Shown here in pieces: positions 7,384 to 15,245 of a DNA stretch of 47,393 nucleotides (position 1 is its first letter; each line of letters starts with the position of its first letter). The DNA is taken from positions 1-47,393 of the forward strand of contig CANQUJ010000015.1 in assembly GCA_947627005.1 (NCBI GenBank), written 5' to 3'. A program made the translations under genes and the position numbers. Below the pieces are notes generated by a model. The model made no database searches. It had not been told where the DNA came from and saw only the letters and a list, made by a program, of their open reading frames with translations. The DNA is from an uncultured Clostridia bacterium (lineage in GTDB: Bacteria; Bacillota; Clostridia; Oscillospirales; Ruminococcaceae).

Positions 7384-8414
7384 ATCTGCCTCCCGAAATC
7401 GGTAGAAATATCTTCAAGAGAAAGGGTGGCGACCGCGTTGAGCGATTCGTCCGCCCGCCGCCCCGCAAGAAAGTCGTAATACGCCTGCGCGCCTATCATC
7501 GCGGCGTTGTCTCCGCAATATTTAAGCTCGGGCAGATAAAGCCCCGCGCCGACAGAGTCTGCGATTTTCTTCATCTTCGCCCTTATGGCGGAATTGGCCG
7601 AAACCCCTCCCGCGACTACGATTTTTTCGGCGTTAAGGGCTTTCGCGGCGGCGCAAAGCTTTTCGCCCAAAATGTCGGCGACGGTCTTTTGAAATGAGGC
7701 CGCGACGTCTTCGGTTAAAAGCGGTTCGCCGCGCTGCTCGGCGTTGTGAACAAGGTTTATGACGGCGGTCTTCAGCCCCGAAAAAGAAAAGTCGTATTCG
7801 CAGCCCGAGAGCTTTGGGTGAGGGAATTTATACGCCGTGCGATCCCCCTTTTTCGCCGCCTCGTCGATATATCTTCCGCCCGGATAGGGAAACCCGAGCA
7901 CCCTCGCGACCTTGTCGAAACATTCGCCGGCCGCGTCGTCTCTTGTCCTGCCGATAACCCGGTATTCGGTATAGTTTTTGACCTCGACGATGTGGCTGTG
8001 CCCGCCGCTGACGACAAGGCACAAAAACGGCGGCTCGAGCTCGGGGTGGGTGATATAGTTCGCGGCGATGTGCCCCGCGATATGGTGGACCGGCACAAGC
8101 GGCTTTTTAGAGACCATCGCGAGCCCCTTGGCATAGCTCACCCCGACCAGAAGCGCCCCGATAAGCCCGGGGGCATATGTCACAGCGACGGCGTCGATAT
8201 CGCCAAAGTCGAGGTTTGCCGCCGACAGCGCCTCGTCGACTACCCCGCTTATGCTCTCGATATGCCTTCGAGACGCGATCTCGGGCACTACCCCGCCGTA
8301 AAGCTTGTGCTCCTCGATCTGCGAGGCGACGATATTCGACAAAACCTTTCTTCCGTCCTCGACCACCGCGGCGGCGGTTTCGTCGCACGAAGACTCGATA
8401 GCTAAAATTTTCAT
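7380..8414 (-). CDS. tsaD: tRNA threonylcarbamoyladenosine synthesis protein TsaD
   Basis: A 344-residue ASKHA-fold protein (Kae1/YgjD family) that transfers the threonylcarbamoyl group to A37 of ANN-decoding tRNAs, working with TsaB and TsaE. It begins MKILAIESSCDETAAAVV, the hallmark of the family. Metal-binding HHIAGH, phosphate-binding SGGHSH and GGVSANSAIR are present. The start is ATG 8414; a longer reading to 8579 runs into a GC palindrome and gives Arg/Pro-rich junk. It sits downstream of rimI, a common neighbour. tsaB and tsaE are not in the window. The stop overlaps the next start by four bases. Confidence 0.95.
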   Translation of the reverse strand: MKILAIESSCDETAAAVVEDGRKVLSNIVASQIEEHKLYGGVVPEIASRRHIESISGVVDEALSAANLDFGDIDAVAVTYAPGLIGALLVGVSYAKGLAMVSKKPLVPVHHIAGHIAANYITHPELEPPFLCLVVSGGHSHIVEVKNYTEYRVIGRTRDDAAGECFDKVARVLGFPYPGGRYIDEAAKKGDRTAYKFPHPKLSGCEYDFSFSGLKTAVINLVHNAEQRGEPLLTEDVAASFQKTVADILGEKLCAAAKALNAEKIVVAGGVSANSAIRAKMKKIADSVGAGLYLPELKYCGDNAAMIGAQAYYDFLAGRRADESLNAVATLSLEDISTDFGRQI

Positions 8415-8510
8415 CGTTTCACTTCTTTTCTTCTGCTTTTTTGCGGTTTTCGCGCGCTTTTCGCTCCGCGAAAACAACTTTGCGGCTTTTAAAATTTTGC
8501 GCCTCGGCCG

Positions 8511-8577
8511 GGGCGAAGCCCCGCCTTTCGGGCGGGCCACCGGCCCGCCCGAAAGGGCCGCGGGCCGGGCTTCGCCC
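8511..8577. repeat. GC palindrome between rimI and tsaD
   Basis: Nested perfect stems: an inner stem at 8524-8538 with 8542-8556 (15 bp, 3-base loop) and an outer stem GGGCGAAGCCC (8511-8521) with GGGCTTCGCCC (8567-8577). There is no U-tract, so it is not a plain terminator. It may be a processing or pausing hairpin, or an inserted palindromic repeat. Similar palindromes lie at 10418-10511 and 12246-12319. Confidence 0.8.
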
Positions 8578-8597
8578 ACAGTTGCGCTGCCCGCGCG

Positions 8598-9035
8598 CTA
8601 ATAATCCTTTCTCATCAAAATCGCGTCTTCCTCCGGCGCGCTGTAATATCCCCGCCTGCGGCCGTATTCTTTAAACCCGAGCGAGGCGTAAAGGCTTCGC
8701 GCCGGGGCGTTCGATTCGCGAACCTCAAGATAGGCGGTCTCGGGCGATGATAGCCTCTCAAGCTCGCGGATGAGCGCCTTCGCGATACCCCTTCGCCTTA
8801 AAGCCGGCGCCACCGCGACCGAATAGATTTCAAGCTCGCCGCATATGCTGCTCCCCGAAATATATCCGCCGACTTTTCCGTCCGCGATATAAACCAGCGA
8901 AGCGATAACCTCGCCGTCTTCGCCGCAAAGGGCCTCAAAATCCTCGCGGGGCCAAGCCTCCGAGGTGAAACATTCCCGCTCGATGGCGCTCACGCCGTCG
9001 ACGTCCGCGGCGGTCATTTTTCTTATTATGTCCAT
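8598..9035 (-). CDS. rimI: Ribosomal protein/tRNA-system N-acetyltransferase RimI
   Basis: A 145-residue GNAT acetyltransferase of the RimI family. It has the acetyl-CoA motif VAVAPALRRRGIAKALI (about 68-84) and the RimI signature YLEVRESNAPARSLYASLGF near 97-116. RimI acetylates the N-terminal alanine of ribosomal protein S18 in E. coli; in Firmicutes it is regularly found with tsaD and tsaB. Four bases separate it from rsmI upstream. A GC palindrome separates it from tsaD downstream. Confidence 0.88.
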   Translation of the reverse strand: MDIIRKMTAADVDGVSAIERECFTSEAWPREDFEALCGEDGEVIASLVYIADGKVGGYISGSSICGELEIYSVAVAPALRRRGIAKALIRELERLSSPETAYLEVRESNAPARSLYASLGFKEYGRRRGYYSAPEEDAILMRKDY

Positions 9036-9038
9036 TTT

Positions 9039-9878
9039 CTATCCCTTTTTCGCGAGCAGCGCGGAATAGAGCTTGCTCTTTGAAAAACCGGATATCTTCG
9101 CAATCTCGCGGCAGGCCTCGGCCGCCCGCGCCCCGCCGTTTATAAGCTCTTCCGCCTTTAAAACCGCCTCGCTAAGGCTAAGCTCGGCCTTCGGCGGCTC
9201 TTTTCGCCCCTCTATGACGAGAACAAATTCGCCGCGCGGCTTGTTTGTTTCGTCGTCGTAAAGGTTTACCGCCGAAGAAAGAGTCGTTCTGATGACCTCT
9301 TCGTGGAGCTTTGTCATCTCTCGGCAGATCGAGATTTTTCTCTCGCCGAAGTATTTGTAAAGGTCGTTAAGGGTCGACACCAGCTTGTGCGGCGCCTCAT
9401 AGAAGATCACGGTGTGCTCCTCGTTCGCGACCCTTTCAAGAGTCTGCCTGCGCGAGCTCGGCGCAGTCGACAAAAACCCCTCGAACGCGAATTTTGAGGC
9501 GTCAAGCCCGCTTATCGCCAGCGCCGAGACCGCCGCGCTCGGCCCGGGAACAACCTCGATCGGTATCCCCCTTTCGGCGCAGAGTTTGACGAGGTCCTCC
9601 CCCGGGTCGGAAATGCATGGCATGCCCGCGTCGGTGACTACGGCGCAGCTCTCGCCGCCCAAAATTCTCTCGGCAATGCCGTCGCCGACGTATTTTCTGT
9701 TGTGCTCGTGATAGCTCACAAGCGGCTTTTTTATGTCGAAATGCAAAAGCAGCTTTTTCGTGACCCTCGTGTCCTCCGCCGCGATAAAATCTACCGCCTT
9801 AAGCGTCTCCACCGCTCTGAAGGTCATATCCGCAAGGTTGCCTATCGGCGTTCCGACTATATATAGTTTTCCCGACAT
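9039..9878 (-). CDS. rsmI: 16S rRNA 2'-O-methyltransferase RsmI
   Basis: A 279-residue tetrapyrrole-methylase-fold SAM enzyme that 2'-O-methylates C1402 of 16S rRNA. Signature stretches are LYIVGTPIGNLADMTFRAVE at the N-terminus, AAEDTRVTKKLL, YHEHN, TDAGMPCISDPG and VPGPSAAVSALA. A C-terminal helical domain (KISGFSKSKLYSALL) completes the usual length. It overlaps the upstream PPOX gene by 22 bases. Confidence 0.95.
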   Translation of the reverse strand: MSGKLYIVGTPIGNLADMTFRAVETLKAVDFIAAEDTRVTKKLLLHFDIKKPLVSYHEHNRKYVGDGIAERILGGESCAVVTDAGMPCISDPGEDLVKLCAERGIPIEVVPGPSAAVSALAISGLDASKFAFEGFLSTAPSSRRQTLERVANEEHTVIFYEAPHKLVSTLNDLYKYFGERKISICREMTKLHEEVIRTTLSSAVNLYDDETNKPRGEFVLVIEGRKEPPKAELSLSEAVLKAEELINGGARAAEACREIAKISGFSKSKLYSALLAKKG

Positions 9879-10375
9879 CGGCTCTCCTCCCGCTTTAAAA
9901 GCTCTTTGCCTATTTTCCCGCTTATCTTCTCCGGCGTTATTTCTATGATTGCGAAGCGGCCCTTCGCCCCCGCGATTTCTTCGTCAAGGCTCTTCCCGGC
10001 CGCCTTGGGGTTATATTTTTCGCCCAGCGGCCGGATAAGCCTTTCGGCCTCGTCCCCCAAAACTATTCTCGCCCTGCCGAAAACTATCGCGCTTTTATAC
10101 GCGGTCGTGTATTTTTCGGGGATCACCCTATCCTCGGCGACAACGCAGAACGAAACCTTTTCGGAGCGCTTTATCGCCTCGATCTTCCGCCCCTCGGTCG
10201 CCGAATGAAGATAGATTTTTCCGTCCGCGAAGACAAAGCTCATCGGCACGGCGTAGGGGTATCCCCCTTCGCCCGCAACCGCCAGAACCCCATGGGTCGC
10301 GGTTTTTAAAATTTCTTCGGCCTCTTTTTGCGAAAGCTCTTGGGCCGAGCGCCGCATTTTCCCGAACTTCTCCAT
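9857..10375 (-). CDS. PPOX/NimA-like FMN-binding split-barrel protein
   Basis: A 172-residue member of the pyridoxamine 5'-phosphate oxidase-like family. GVLAVAGEGGYPYAVPMSFV, KIYLHSATEGRKIEAI and SEKVSFCVV are the typical N-terminal strands of NimA-like FMN proteins. The substrate is unknown; relatives reduce nitro compounds or bind haem or flavin. Its last 22 bases overlap rsmI, so the two genes are co-expressed. AGGAGG-type bases (rc of CCTCCTT at 10385-10391) lie upstream of the ATG. Confidence 0.8.
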   Translation of the reverse strand: MEKFGKMRRSAQELSQKEAEEILKTATHGVLAVAGEGGYPYAVPMSFVFADGKIYLHSATEGRKIEAIKRSEKVSFCVVAEDRVIPEKYTTAYKSAIVFGRARIVLGDEAERLIRPLGEKYNPKAAGKSLDEEIAGAKGRFAIIEITPEKISGKIGKELLKREESRCRENYI

Positions 10376-10417
10376 GGCGCGTTCCTCCTTTTTTTGCGCG
10401 ATTTTCCGCTTTTGTCC

Positions 10418-10511
10418 GGCGCCCCGTGCCCGCCCGCAGGGCGGGCGGGCGGCTCGCTTCGGCCCCGCCGAAGCGAGCGGGGCCGCGGCTTCGCCGCGGC
10501 CGCGGGGCGCC
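10418..10511. repeat. Cloverleaf-like GC palindrome
   Basis: An outer stem GGCGCCCCG (10418-10426) with CGGGGCGCC (10503-10511) encloses three hairpins: GCCCGCCC (10428-10435)/(10439-10446); a 12-bp stem (10452-10463)/(10467-10478); and GCCGCGGC (10482-10489)/(10493-10500). All pair perfectly. It lies between the tRNA methyltransferase and PPOX genes of one operon. The function is unknown. Confidence 0.85.
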
Positions 10512-10520
10512 CCCCGCGCT

Positions 10521-11234
10521 CTACCCCAGCCGGTAGATCCTTCTCATCTCGCTCGAATATTCGCCGTTTTCAAGGACGAAAAGCGGCCTTTCTATCTTCA
10601 TAAACCCCGAGCCGCCGAGCCGCCCCTCGATAAGTATAAGCCAGGCCGGCGAATCGGCGTTTTTGTGAACCGATCTAAGCCTCTTCGGCTCGATTCCGTT
10701 TTTTCTCATCGTCTCGATACAGTCGGCGAGCCTTTCGGGCCGATTGCACAAGCAAAGCCGCCCGCCGAACCGCAGGTTTCGCTTCGCCGCCTCGCAGACG
10801 TCGTAGACCGTACATTCTATCTCGTGCCGCGCCAAGGCCGAAGCTTTGCTTAAAGATTCCGCGCCGGTGCCGCCCCGCTTATACGGCGGGTTGCAGGTTA
10901 TAACGTCGAACTGCCGCTCGCCCCGCCAAACTCTCAAATCCGCGTTTATCGGAAAGAAATTCCCGGCGCCCGAAAGCTCCTTCGACTTCACCGAAAGCTC
11001 GTAGGCCGGCTTCTGAAGCTCTATCGCGTAAACTTCCTCCGGCATAAAATCCCTTAGCGCCAAAAGCCCGACTATCCCGTTCCCGGCGCAAAGGTCGAGG
11101 CAGCGGTCTTTTCTCTTCGGCGAGGCGAAGTCCGCGAGCAAAAAGGCGTCGGTCCCGAATCGGTGCTCTTTCGATATCGCGACCTTAAACCCGCCGCCGA
11201 GGTCTTCTATTGAAATTTCATCGCAAAGAGGCAT
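10521..11234 (-). CDS. tRNA1(Val) A37 N6-methyltransferase (TrmN6/YfiC type)
   Basis: A 237-residue class I SAM methyltransferase. It has the SAM motif CLDLCAGNGIVGLLA (about 46-60) and the catalytic NPPY motif of N6-adenine methyltransferases (ITCNPPYKRGG). It begins DEISIEDLGGGFKVAISKEH, as in Firmicutes YfiC/TrmN6 proteins, which methylate A37 of tRNA-Val. The start is ATG 11234 because GGGGAGGTG lies upstream at ideal spacing; a longer reading to 11282 has no such support. It overlaps dusB by 17 bases, so the two are coupled. Confidence 0.85.
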   Translation of the reverse strand: MPLCDEISIEDLGGGFKVAISKEHRFGTDAFLLADFASPKRKDRCLDLCAGNGIVGLLALRDFMPEEVYAIELQKPAYELSVKSKELSGAGNFFPINADLRVWRGERQFDVITCNPPYKRGGTGAESLSKASALARHEIECTVYDVCEAAKRNLRFGGRLCLCNRPERLADCIETMRKNGIEPKRLRSVHKNADSPAWLILIEGRLGGSGFMKIERPLFVLENGEYSSEMRRIYRLG

Positions 11235-12198
11235 TTTCGAGCACCTCCCCGACAAGCCGCTTAACGTCCTCCATAGTCTCAAGCTCTCCGGCCATGTTCC
11301 TGAATTTCGCCGCCCCGCGGACCCCTTTAAGATACCATGCGACGTTCTTTCTTCCCTCGCGGATTCCCTGCCGCTCGCCCTTATATTCGATAAGCTTCAA
11401 AAGGTGCCTTTGCATAACCCCAAGCCGCTCTTCAAGGCTCGGCTCGGGAAGGCTCTCGCCGGTTTCAAGGAAGTGTTTTATCTCCCTAAAAACCCACGGC
11501 CTACCGTACGACCCCCTCGCAAGCGAGACGAGGTCGCAGCCGGTCTCTTCATACATTTTTTTGGCGGATTTTCCGTCGACGACGTCGCCGTTGCCGATGA
11601 CCGGAATTTTAACCGCGCTTTTGACCTCTTTGATGATCTTCCAATCCGCCCTGCCGGAATACATCTGCGCCCGCGTTCTCGGGTGAACCGCCAAGGCCGA
11701 AGCCCCCGCCTGTTCCATCAAAACCGCGAAAGATACCGCGTTTATATGCTCGTCGTCCCAGCCGGAGCGAAATTTCACCGTTACCGGACATTCCGCCGCC
11801 GAAACCGCCGCTCTGACAATTTCCGCCGCAAGCTCGGGCGTCTTCATAAGCGCGCTGCCGCCCCCGGGGTTGACCACCTTTGCGACCGGGCAGCCCATAT
11901 TTATGTCGATTATATCCGGCTTAAAACGGTTGACTATCTCTGCCGCCCGCCTTATAAACTCCGGCTCTTCGCCGAAAAGCTGGATCGCATAGGGCCTCTC
12001 GCTGTCAAAAACCTCGCAGAGTTCATAAGACCCCGCCCCGCCGTAGCAAAGCCCCTTTGCCGAGACCATCTCGCTGCAAAGAAAACTCGCGCCGTATTCG
12101 CGGCACATCTCGCGATAGGCCCTGTCCGCGACCGAAGCCATCGGCGAAAGCGCGCAGCTTTTTTCTATAACTACATTCCCTATCGCTGTCTTTTCCAT
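11218..12198 (-). CDS. dusB: tRNA-dihydrouridine synthase
   Basis: A 326-residue FMN-dependent TIM-barrel enzyme that reduces uridine to dihydrouridine in the tRNA D-loop using NADPH. Signatures: LSPMASVADRAYREMCREYG, DINMGCPVAKVV, the catalytic cysteine context NPGGGSALMKTPEL, VKFRSGWDD, HPRTRAQMYSG, and PVIGNGDV. Its length and order match DusB of Firmicutes. It is the first gene of the leftward operon. The start has GGGAGAGGGAAG just upstream. A GC palindrome and a weak promoter precede it. Confidence 0.93.
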   Translation of the reverse strand: MEKTAIGNVVIEKSCALSPMASVADRAYREMCREYGASFLCSEMVSAKGLCYGGAGSYELCEVFDSERPYAIQLFGEEPEFIRRAAEIVNRFKPDIIDINMGCPVAKVVNPGGGSALMKTPELAAEIVRAAVSAAECPVTVKFRSGWDDEHINAVSFAVLMEQAGASALAVHPRTRAQMYSGRADWKIIKEVKSAVKIPVIGNGDVVDGKSAKKMYEETGCDLVSLARGSYGRPWVFREIKHFLETGESLPEPSLEERLGVMQRHLLKLIEYKGERQGIREGRKNVAWYLKGVRGAAKFRNMAGELETMEDVKRLVGEVLENASLR

Positions 12199-12245
12199 TC
12201 TTCCCTCTCCCGCAGTAGCGCGCCGCGCCCGGCATTCTGCCGGCC

Positions 12246-12319
12246 GCCCCCGGCCCCCGGCCCCCGGCGGGGGCCGGGGGCCGGGGGCCTACGGCGCCCG
12301 CGCGGGGGCGGCCCCGCGC
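12246..12319. repeat. Extreme GC palindromes in dusB leader
   Basis: A perfect 20-bp stem (12246-12265 with 12269-12288, loop GGC) is built of alternating C5G2 and G5C2 blocks, followed by GCGCGGGG (12300-12307) with CCCCGCGC (12312-12319). It would lie in the 5' leader of the dusB transcript. The polA-dusB gap (12199-12540) holds this plus two divergent promoters and no gene. Confidence 0.85.
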
Positions 12320-12398
12320 AAACCCCGCCGCTTCAAAAAAGCTTCCTTTCGGGGCGAAATTTATCGCGGCGCGGCCCGCGCATACTCTCACAAATAGC

Positions 12399-12427
12399 AG
12401 TATACCACAAACCTTTCGATTTGTGTA
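12399..12427 (-). promoter_or_regulatory. Probable promoter of dusB operon
   Basis: On the minus strand: TACACA (12422-12427), 17-base spacer, TATACT (12399-12404). This is a moderate match, placed so that the GC palindromes would be transcribed in the leader. Confidence 0.6.
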
Positions 12428-12465
12428 CCCCTTTTTCCGAATTTTAAGGATTTTTGTTCGGGGGC

Positions 12466-12494
12466 TTCCAAAATCGAAAAAAACGTGCTATAAT
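12466..12494 (+). promoter_or_regulatory. Probable promoter of polA
   Basis: TATAAT at 12489-12494 is a perfect -10. The -35 at 12466-12471 (TTCCAA) is poor, so the promoter may be weak or need an activator. Confidence 0.5.
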
Positions 12495-12540
12495 AAAACC
12501 GTAATAAAAGAAAAAATCAAATCTGAAAGGTAATTCCGCA

Positions 12541-15072
12541 ATGCGTATTTTAGTCATCGACGGCAACTCGATTTTAAACCGCGCCTTCTACGGCATAAAA
12601 ACTCTGACCTCTTCCCGGGGGTTCCCGACAAACGCGATAACCGGCTTTATGAACATCTTTCTTCGCGAGCAGGAGCGGCTTAAGCCGGACGGCGTTTCGG
12701 TCGCGTTCGACCTCAAGGCCCCGACCTTCCGCCACAAGGCCTGCGACTACTACAAGGCCAACCGCAAGGGCATGCCCGACGACCTCGCGAAGCAGCTCCC
12801 GGTGGCAAAAGAGCTTCTCTCCGCCCTCGGGATAAACATCTTGGAGTGCGAGGGCTTCGAGGCCGACGACATTCTCGGCTCGGTCTCGGCGCTGTTCTCC
12901 TCCCCCGAAGACGAGGTCTTCATCCTCTCGGGCGACAGAGACAACCTTCAGCTTATAAACGAAAACACCGCCGTCCTTTTGGCGACCAACCGCGAGACCG
13001 CCAAATACGACCGCGACCGCTTTTTTGAAGAATACGGCGTCGAACCCTTGCAGCTCATCGAAATAAAGGGCCTTATGGGCGACAGCTCGGACAATATCCC
13101 CGGGGTCGCGGGGATAGGCGAAAAAACCGCCCTCGGGCTTATCCGCGAATACGGCTCGATCGAAGGGCTATACGAAAACCTCGATACCGCCAAGCTCACC
13201 CCGAGCATGCGTCAAAAGCTCGAGAACGGAAAGGCTTCCGCGCTTGAAAGCAAGTGGCTCGCGACGATAGTCAAAACCGCCCCTATCCCGCGGGATAAAA
13301 ACGAATACCTTCTCCGCAAGCCGGATTCCTCCGCCGCCGCGAAAATCCTCTCGGGGCTGGATATGTTCAAGATGCTCGACAAGCTCGGCCTCGAAAAGGT
13401 CGCAGTCCCGCAGCCCTCGCCCGAAAGCGAAGAACCCGAGCGCGACTGCGAGATCCTCCCGCTTGCCGCCTCTGCGATTTCCGAAATTTCGGCCGCCGAA
13501 AGCTTCTTCATCTACGAAAACAACTCTCTCGAGGTCTTCTCGCGGGATAAAGTCTACACCTGTGAAGACCCCGCGCTTATCCTCGAATATTTTACCTCTC
13601 CCGGAAAAAAAACCGCTTTTTCGGCGAAGTCCGCCCACAAACTCTGTTTTGAAAACAAAAAAGAGCTCTGCGGCCTCGAATTTATCTGCGACTTGGCGGG
13701 GTATCTTTTAAATTCGCAGGCGACAGACTATACAGTCAGTAATCTTTGCGCTTCAAATAACGTTTCGTATAGCCGCGCCCCCGCCCATGCCGACATCATC
13801 TCGCTGCCCGCCCTTGCAAAAAAGCTCAAGGCCGAGGTCGAAGAGAGCGGAATGTCCGGGCTTTTATACGACATCGAGCAGCCGCTCTGCGAAGTCCTCG
13901 CCTCGATGGAGGTCTTGGGCGTTCGGGTCGATTCGGACGGAATACGCTCCTTCGGCGAGGGCCTTAAGGCCGACATTCGCGAGCTTGAACAGCGAATCTA
14001 CCTTCTTGCCGGGCAGGAATTCAACATAAATTCCTCGAAGCAGCTCGGCGAGATCCTCTTTGAAAAGCTGGGCCTTCCGAGCGGAAAGAAAAACCACCGC
14101 GGACTCTCCACGAGCGCCGACGTCCTTGAAAACCTCGTCTCAAAACACCCCATCGCGCAGGACGTTTTGGACTATCGCACCCTGACCAAGCTTCGCTCGA
14201 CCTACGTCGACGGCCTTCTTGCCGAGGTCTGCCCCGACGGCAGGGTTCGCTCGGAATTTAAACAGACCGAGACGAGAACCGGAAGAATCTCATCCTCTAA
14301 CCCGAATATGCAGAACATTCCTGTAAGAAAAGAGCTCGGCCGGAATATGAGAAAATTCTTCATCGCGGCCGAAGGGAAGACCCTTCTTGACGCCGATTAC
14401 AGCCAGATCGAGCTTCGCGTCCTCGCCTCGATGAGCGGCGACGAAAATATGCGCGGCGCGTTTTTGTCCGGGACGGATATCCACACCCGCACCGCTTCGC
14501 AGGTCTTCGGCCTGCCGGAGGATTTCGTCGACCATGATATGCGGCGGGCGGCCAAGGCCGTAAACTTCGGGATAATCTACGGCATCGGCGCGTTCAGCCT
14601 TTCAAAAGACATCAACTGCACGGTCGCCGAGGCGGACAGATACATCAAAAACTACCTCGGGACCTACCCGATGATAGACAAATTTATGAGCGAGACGGTC
14701 GACTTCGCCGAAAAAAACGGCTATGTGACCACCCTTTTCGGCCGAAGAAGATATATCCCCGAGCTAAAGGCTTCAAACCGCAATTTAAAGGCTTTCGGCC
14801 GCCGCGCCGCGATGAACGCCCCGATTCAGGGCACCGCGGCGGACATCATCAAGATCGCGATGGTAAAGGTCTATAAGCGGCTTAAAGAAGAAAAGCTCGA
14901 CGCCCGCCTTATTTTGCAGGTCCACGACGAGCTGATCGTCGAATCCTCCGAAGACTGCCGCGAGGCCGCCGCGAGAGTACTCTCCGAAGAGATGCAAAAG
15001 GCGGTAAGCCTTTCCGTCCCGCTTACGGCAGAGGTAAAATCCGGCAAAAGCTGGTATGACGCCAAGGGCTAA
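12541..15072 (+). CDS. polA: DNA polymerase I
   Basis: An 843-residue family A polymerase for Okazaki fragment maturation and repair. The N-terminal 5' nuclease (about 1-285) carries VIDGNSILNRAF, EADDILGS, LSGDRDNLQL and GDSSDNIPGV. The middle region (about 300-450) aligns with a 3'-5' exonuclease fold, but I cannot find the acidic exo motifs, so proofreading is probably lost, as in Bacillus and many clostridia. The polymerase domain has motif A DADYSQIELRVLA, motif B KAVNFGIIYG and motif C QVHDELIVE. GAAAGG lies upstream of the start. It is monocistronic with a terminator at 15086-15117. Confidence 0.97.
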   Translation: MRILVIDGNSILNRAFYGIKTLTSSRGFPTNAITGFMNIFLREQERLKPDGVSVAFDLKAPTFRHKACDYYKANRKGMPDDLAKQLPVAKELLSALGINILECEGFEADDILGSVSALFSSPEDEVFILSGDRDNLQLINENTAVLLATNRETAKYDRDRFFEEYGVEPLQLIEIKGLMGDSSDNIPGVAGIGEKTALGLIREYGSIEGLYENLDTAKLTPSMRQKLENGKASALESKWLATIVKTAPIPRDKNEYLLRKPDSSAAAKILSGLDMFKMLDKLGLEKVAVPQPSPESEEPERDCEILPLAASAISEISAAESFFIYENNSLEVFSRDKVYTCEDPALILEYFTSPGKKTAFSAKSAHKLCFENKKELCGLEFICDLAGYLLNSQATDYTVSNLCASNNVSYSRAPAHADIISLPALAKKLKAEVEESGMSGLLYDIEQPLCEVLASMEVLGVRVDSDGIRSFGEGLKADIRELEQRIYLLAGQEFNINSSKQLGEILFEKLGLPSGKKNHRGLSTSADVLENLVSKHPIAQDVLDYRTLTKLRSTYVDGLLAEVCPDGRVRSEFKQTETRTGRISSSNPNMQNIPVRKELGRNMRKFFIAAEGKTLLDADYSQIELRVLASMSGDENMRGAFLSGTDIHTRTASQVFGLPEDFVDHDMRRAAKAVNFGIIYGIGAFSLSKDINCTVAEADRYIKNYLGTYPMIDKFMSETVDFAEKNGYVTTLFGRRRYIPELKASNRNLKAFGRRAAMNAPIQGTAADIIKIAMVKVYKRLKEEKLDARLILQVHDELIVESSEDCREAAARVLSEEMQKAVSLSVPLTAEVKSGKSWYDAKG

Positions 15073-15085
15073 AGCGCAAAATTTA

Positions 15086-15117
15086 AACCCGTACTTCGGT
15101 ACGGGTTCATTTTTTTG
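15086..15117 (+). terminator. Terminator of polA
   Basis: AACCCGTAC (15086-15094) pairs with GTACGGGTT (15099-15107) across loop TTCG, followed by CATTTTTTT. Confidence 0.9.
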
Positions 15118-15138
15118 ACGCAGCCGTCGGGCCGCGCC

Positions 15139-15177
15139 AAGAAGACAGAAGACAGAAGTCGGAAATCGGAATTTTAA
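15139..15177. repeat. Degenerate GAAGACAGA-type repeat
   Basis: The purine-rich tract AAGAAGACAGAAGACAGAAG continues with TCGGAAATCGGAATTTT. The reverse complement closely matches the tract at 30018-30056. It belongs to the family described at 23481, 26517 and 30846. Confidence 0.5.
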
Positions 15178-15245
15178 GACTCCGCCCTCTGCGACGTATT
15201 TAAATTTTGCGATAATTTACGCGGAACGGAAGCTCCGCTATATTT

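Noticed and set aside
8415-8579. Longer N-terminus for TsaD
   Set aside because: The extension is Arg/Pro/Gly-rich and consists of the GC palindrome; the family starts with MKILAIESSCDETA at 8414.
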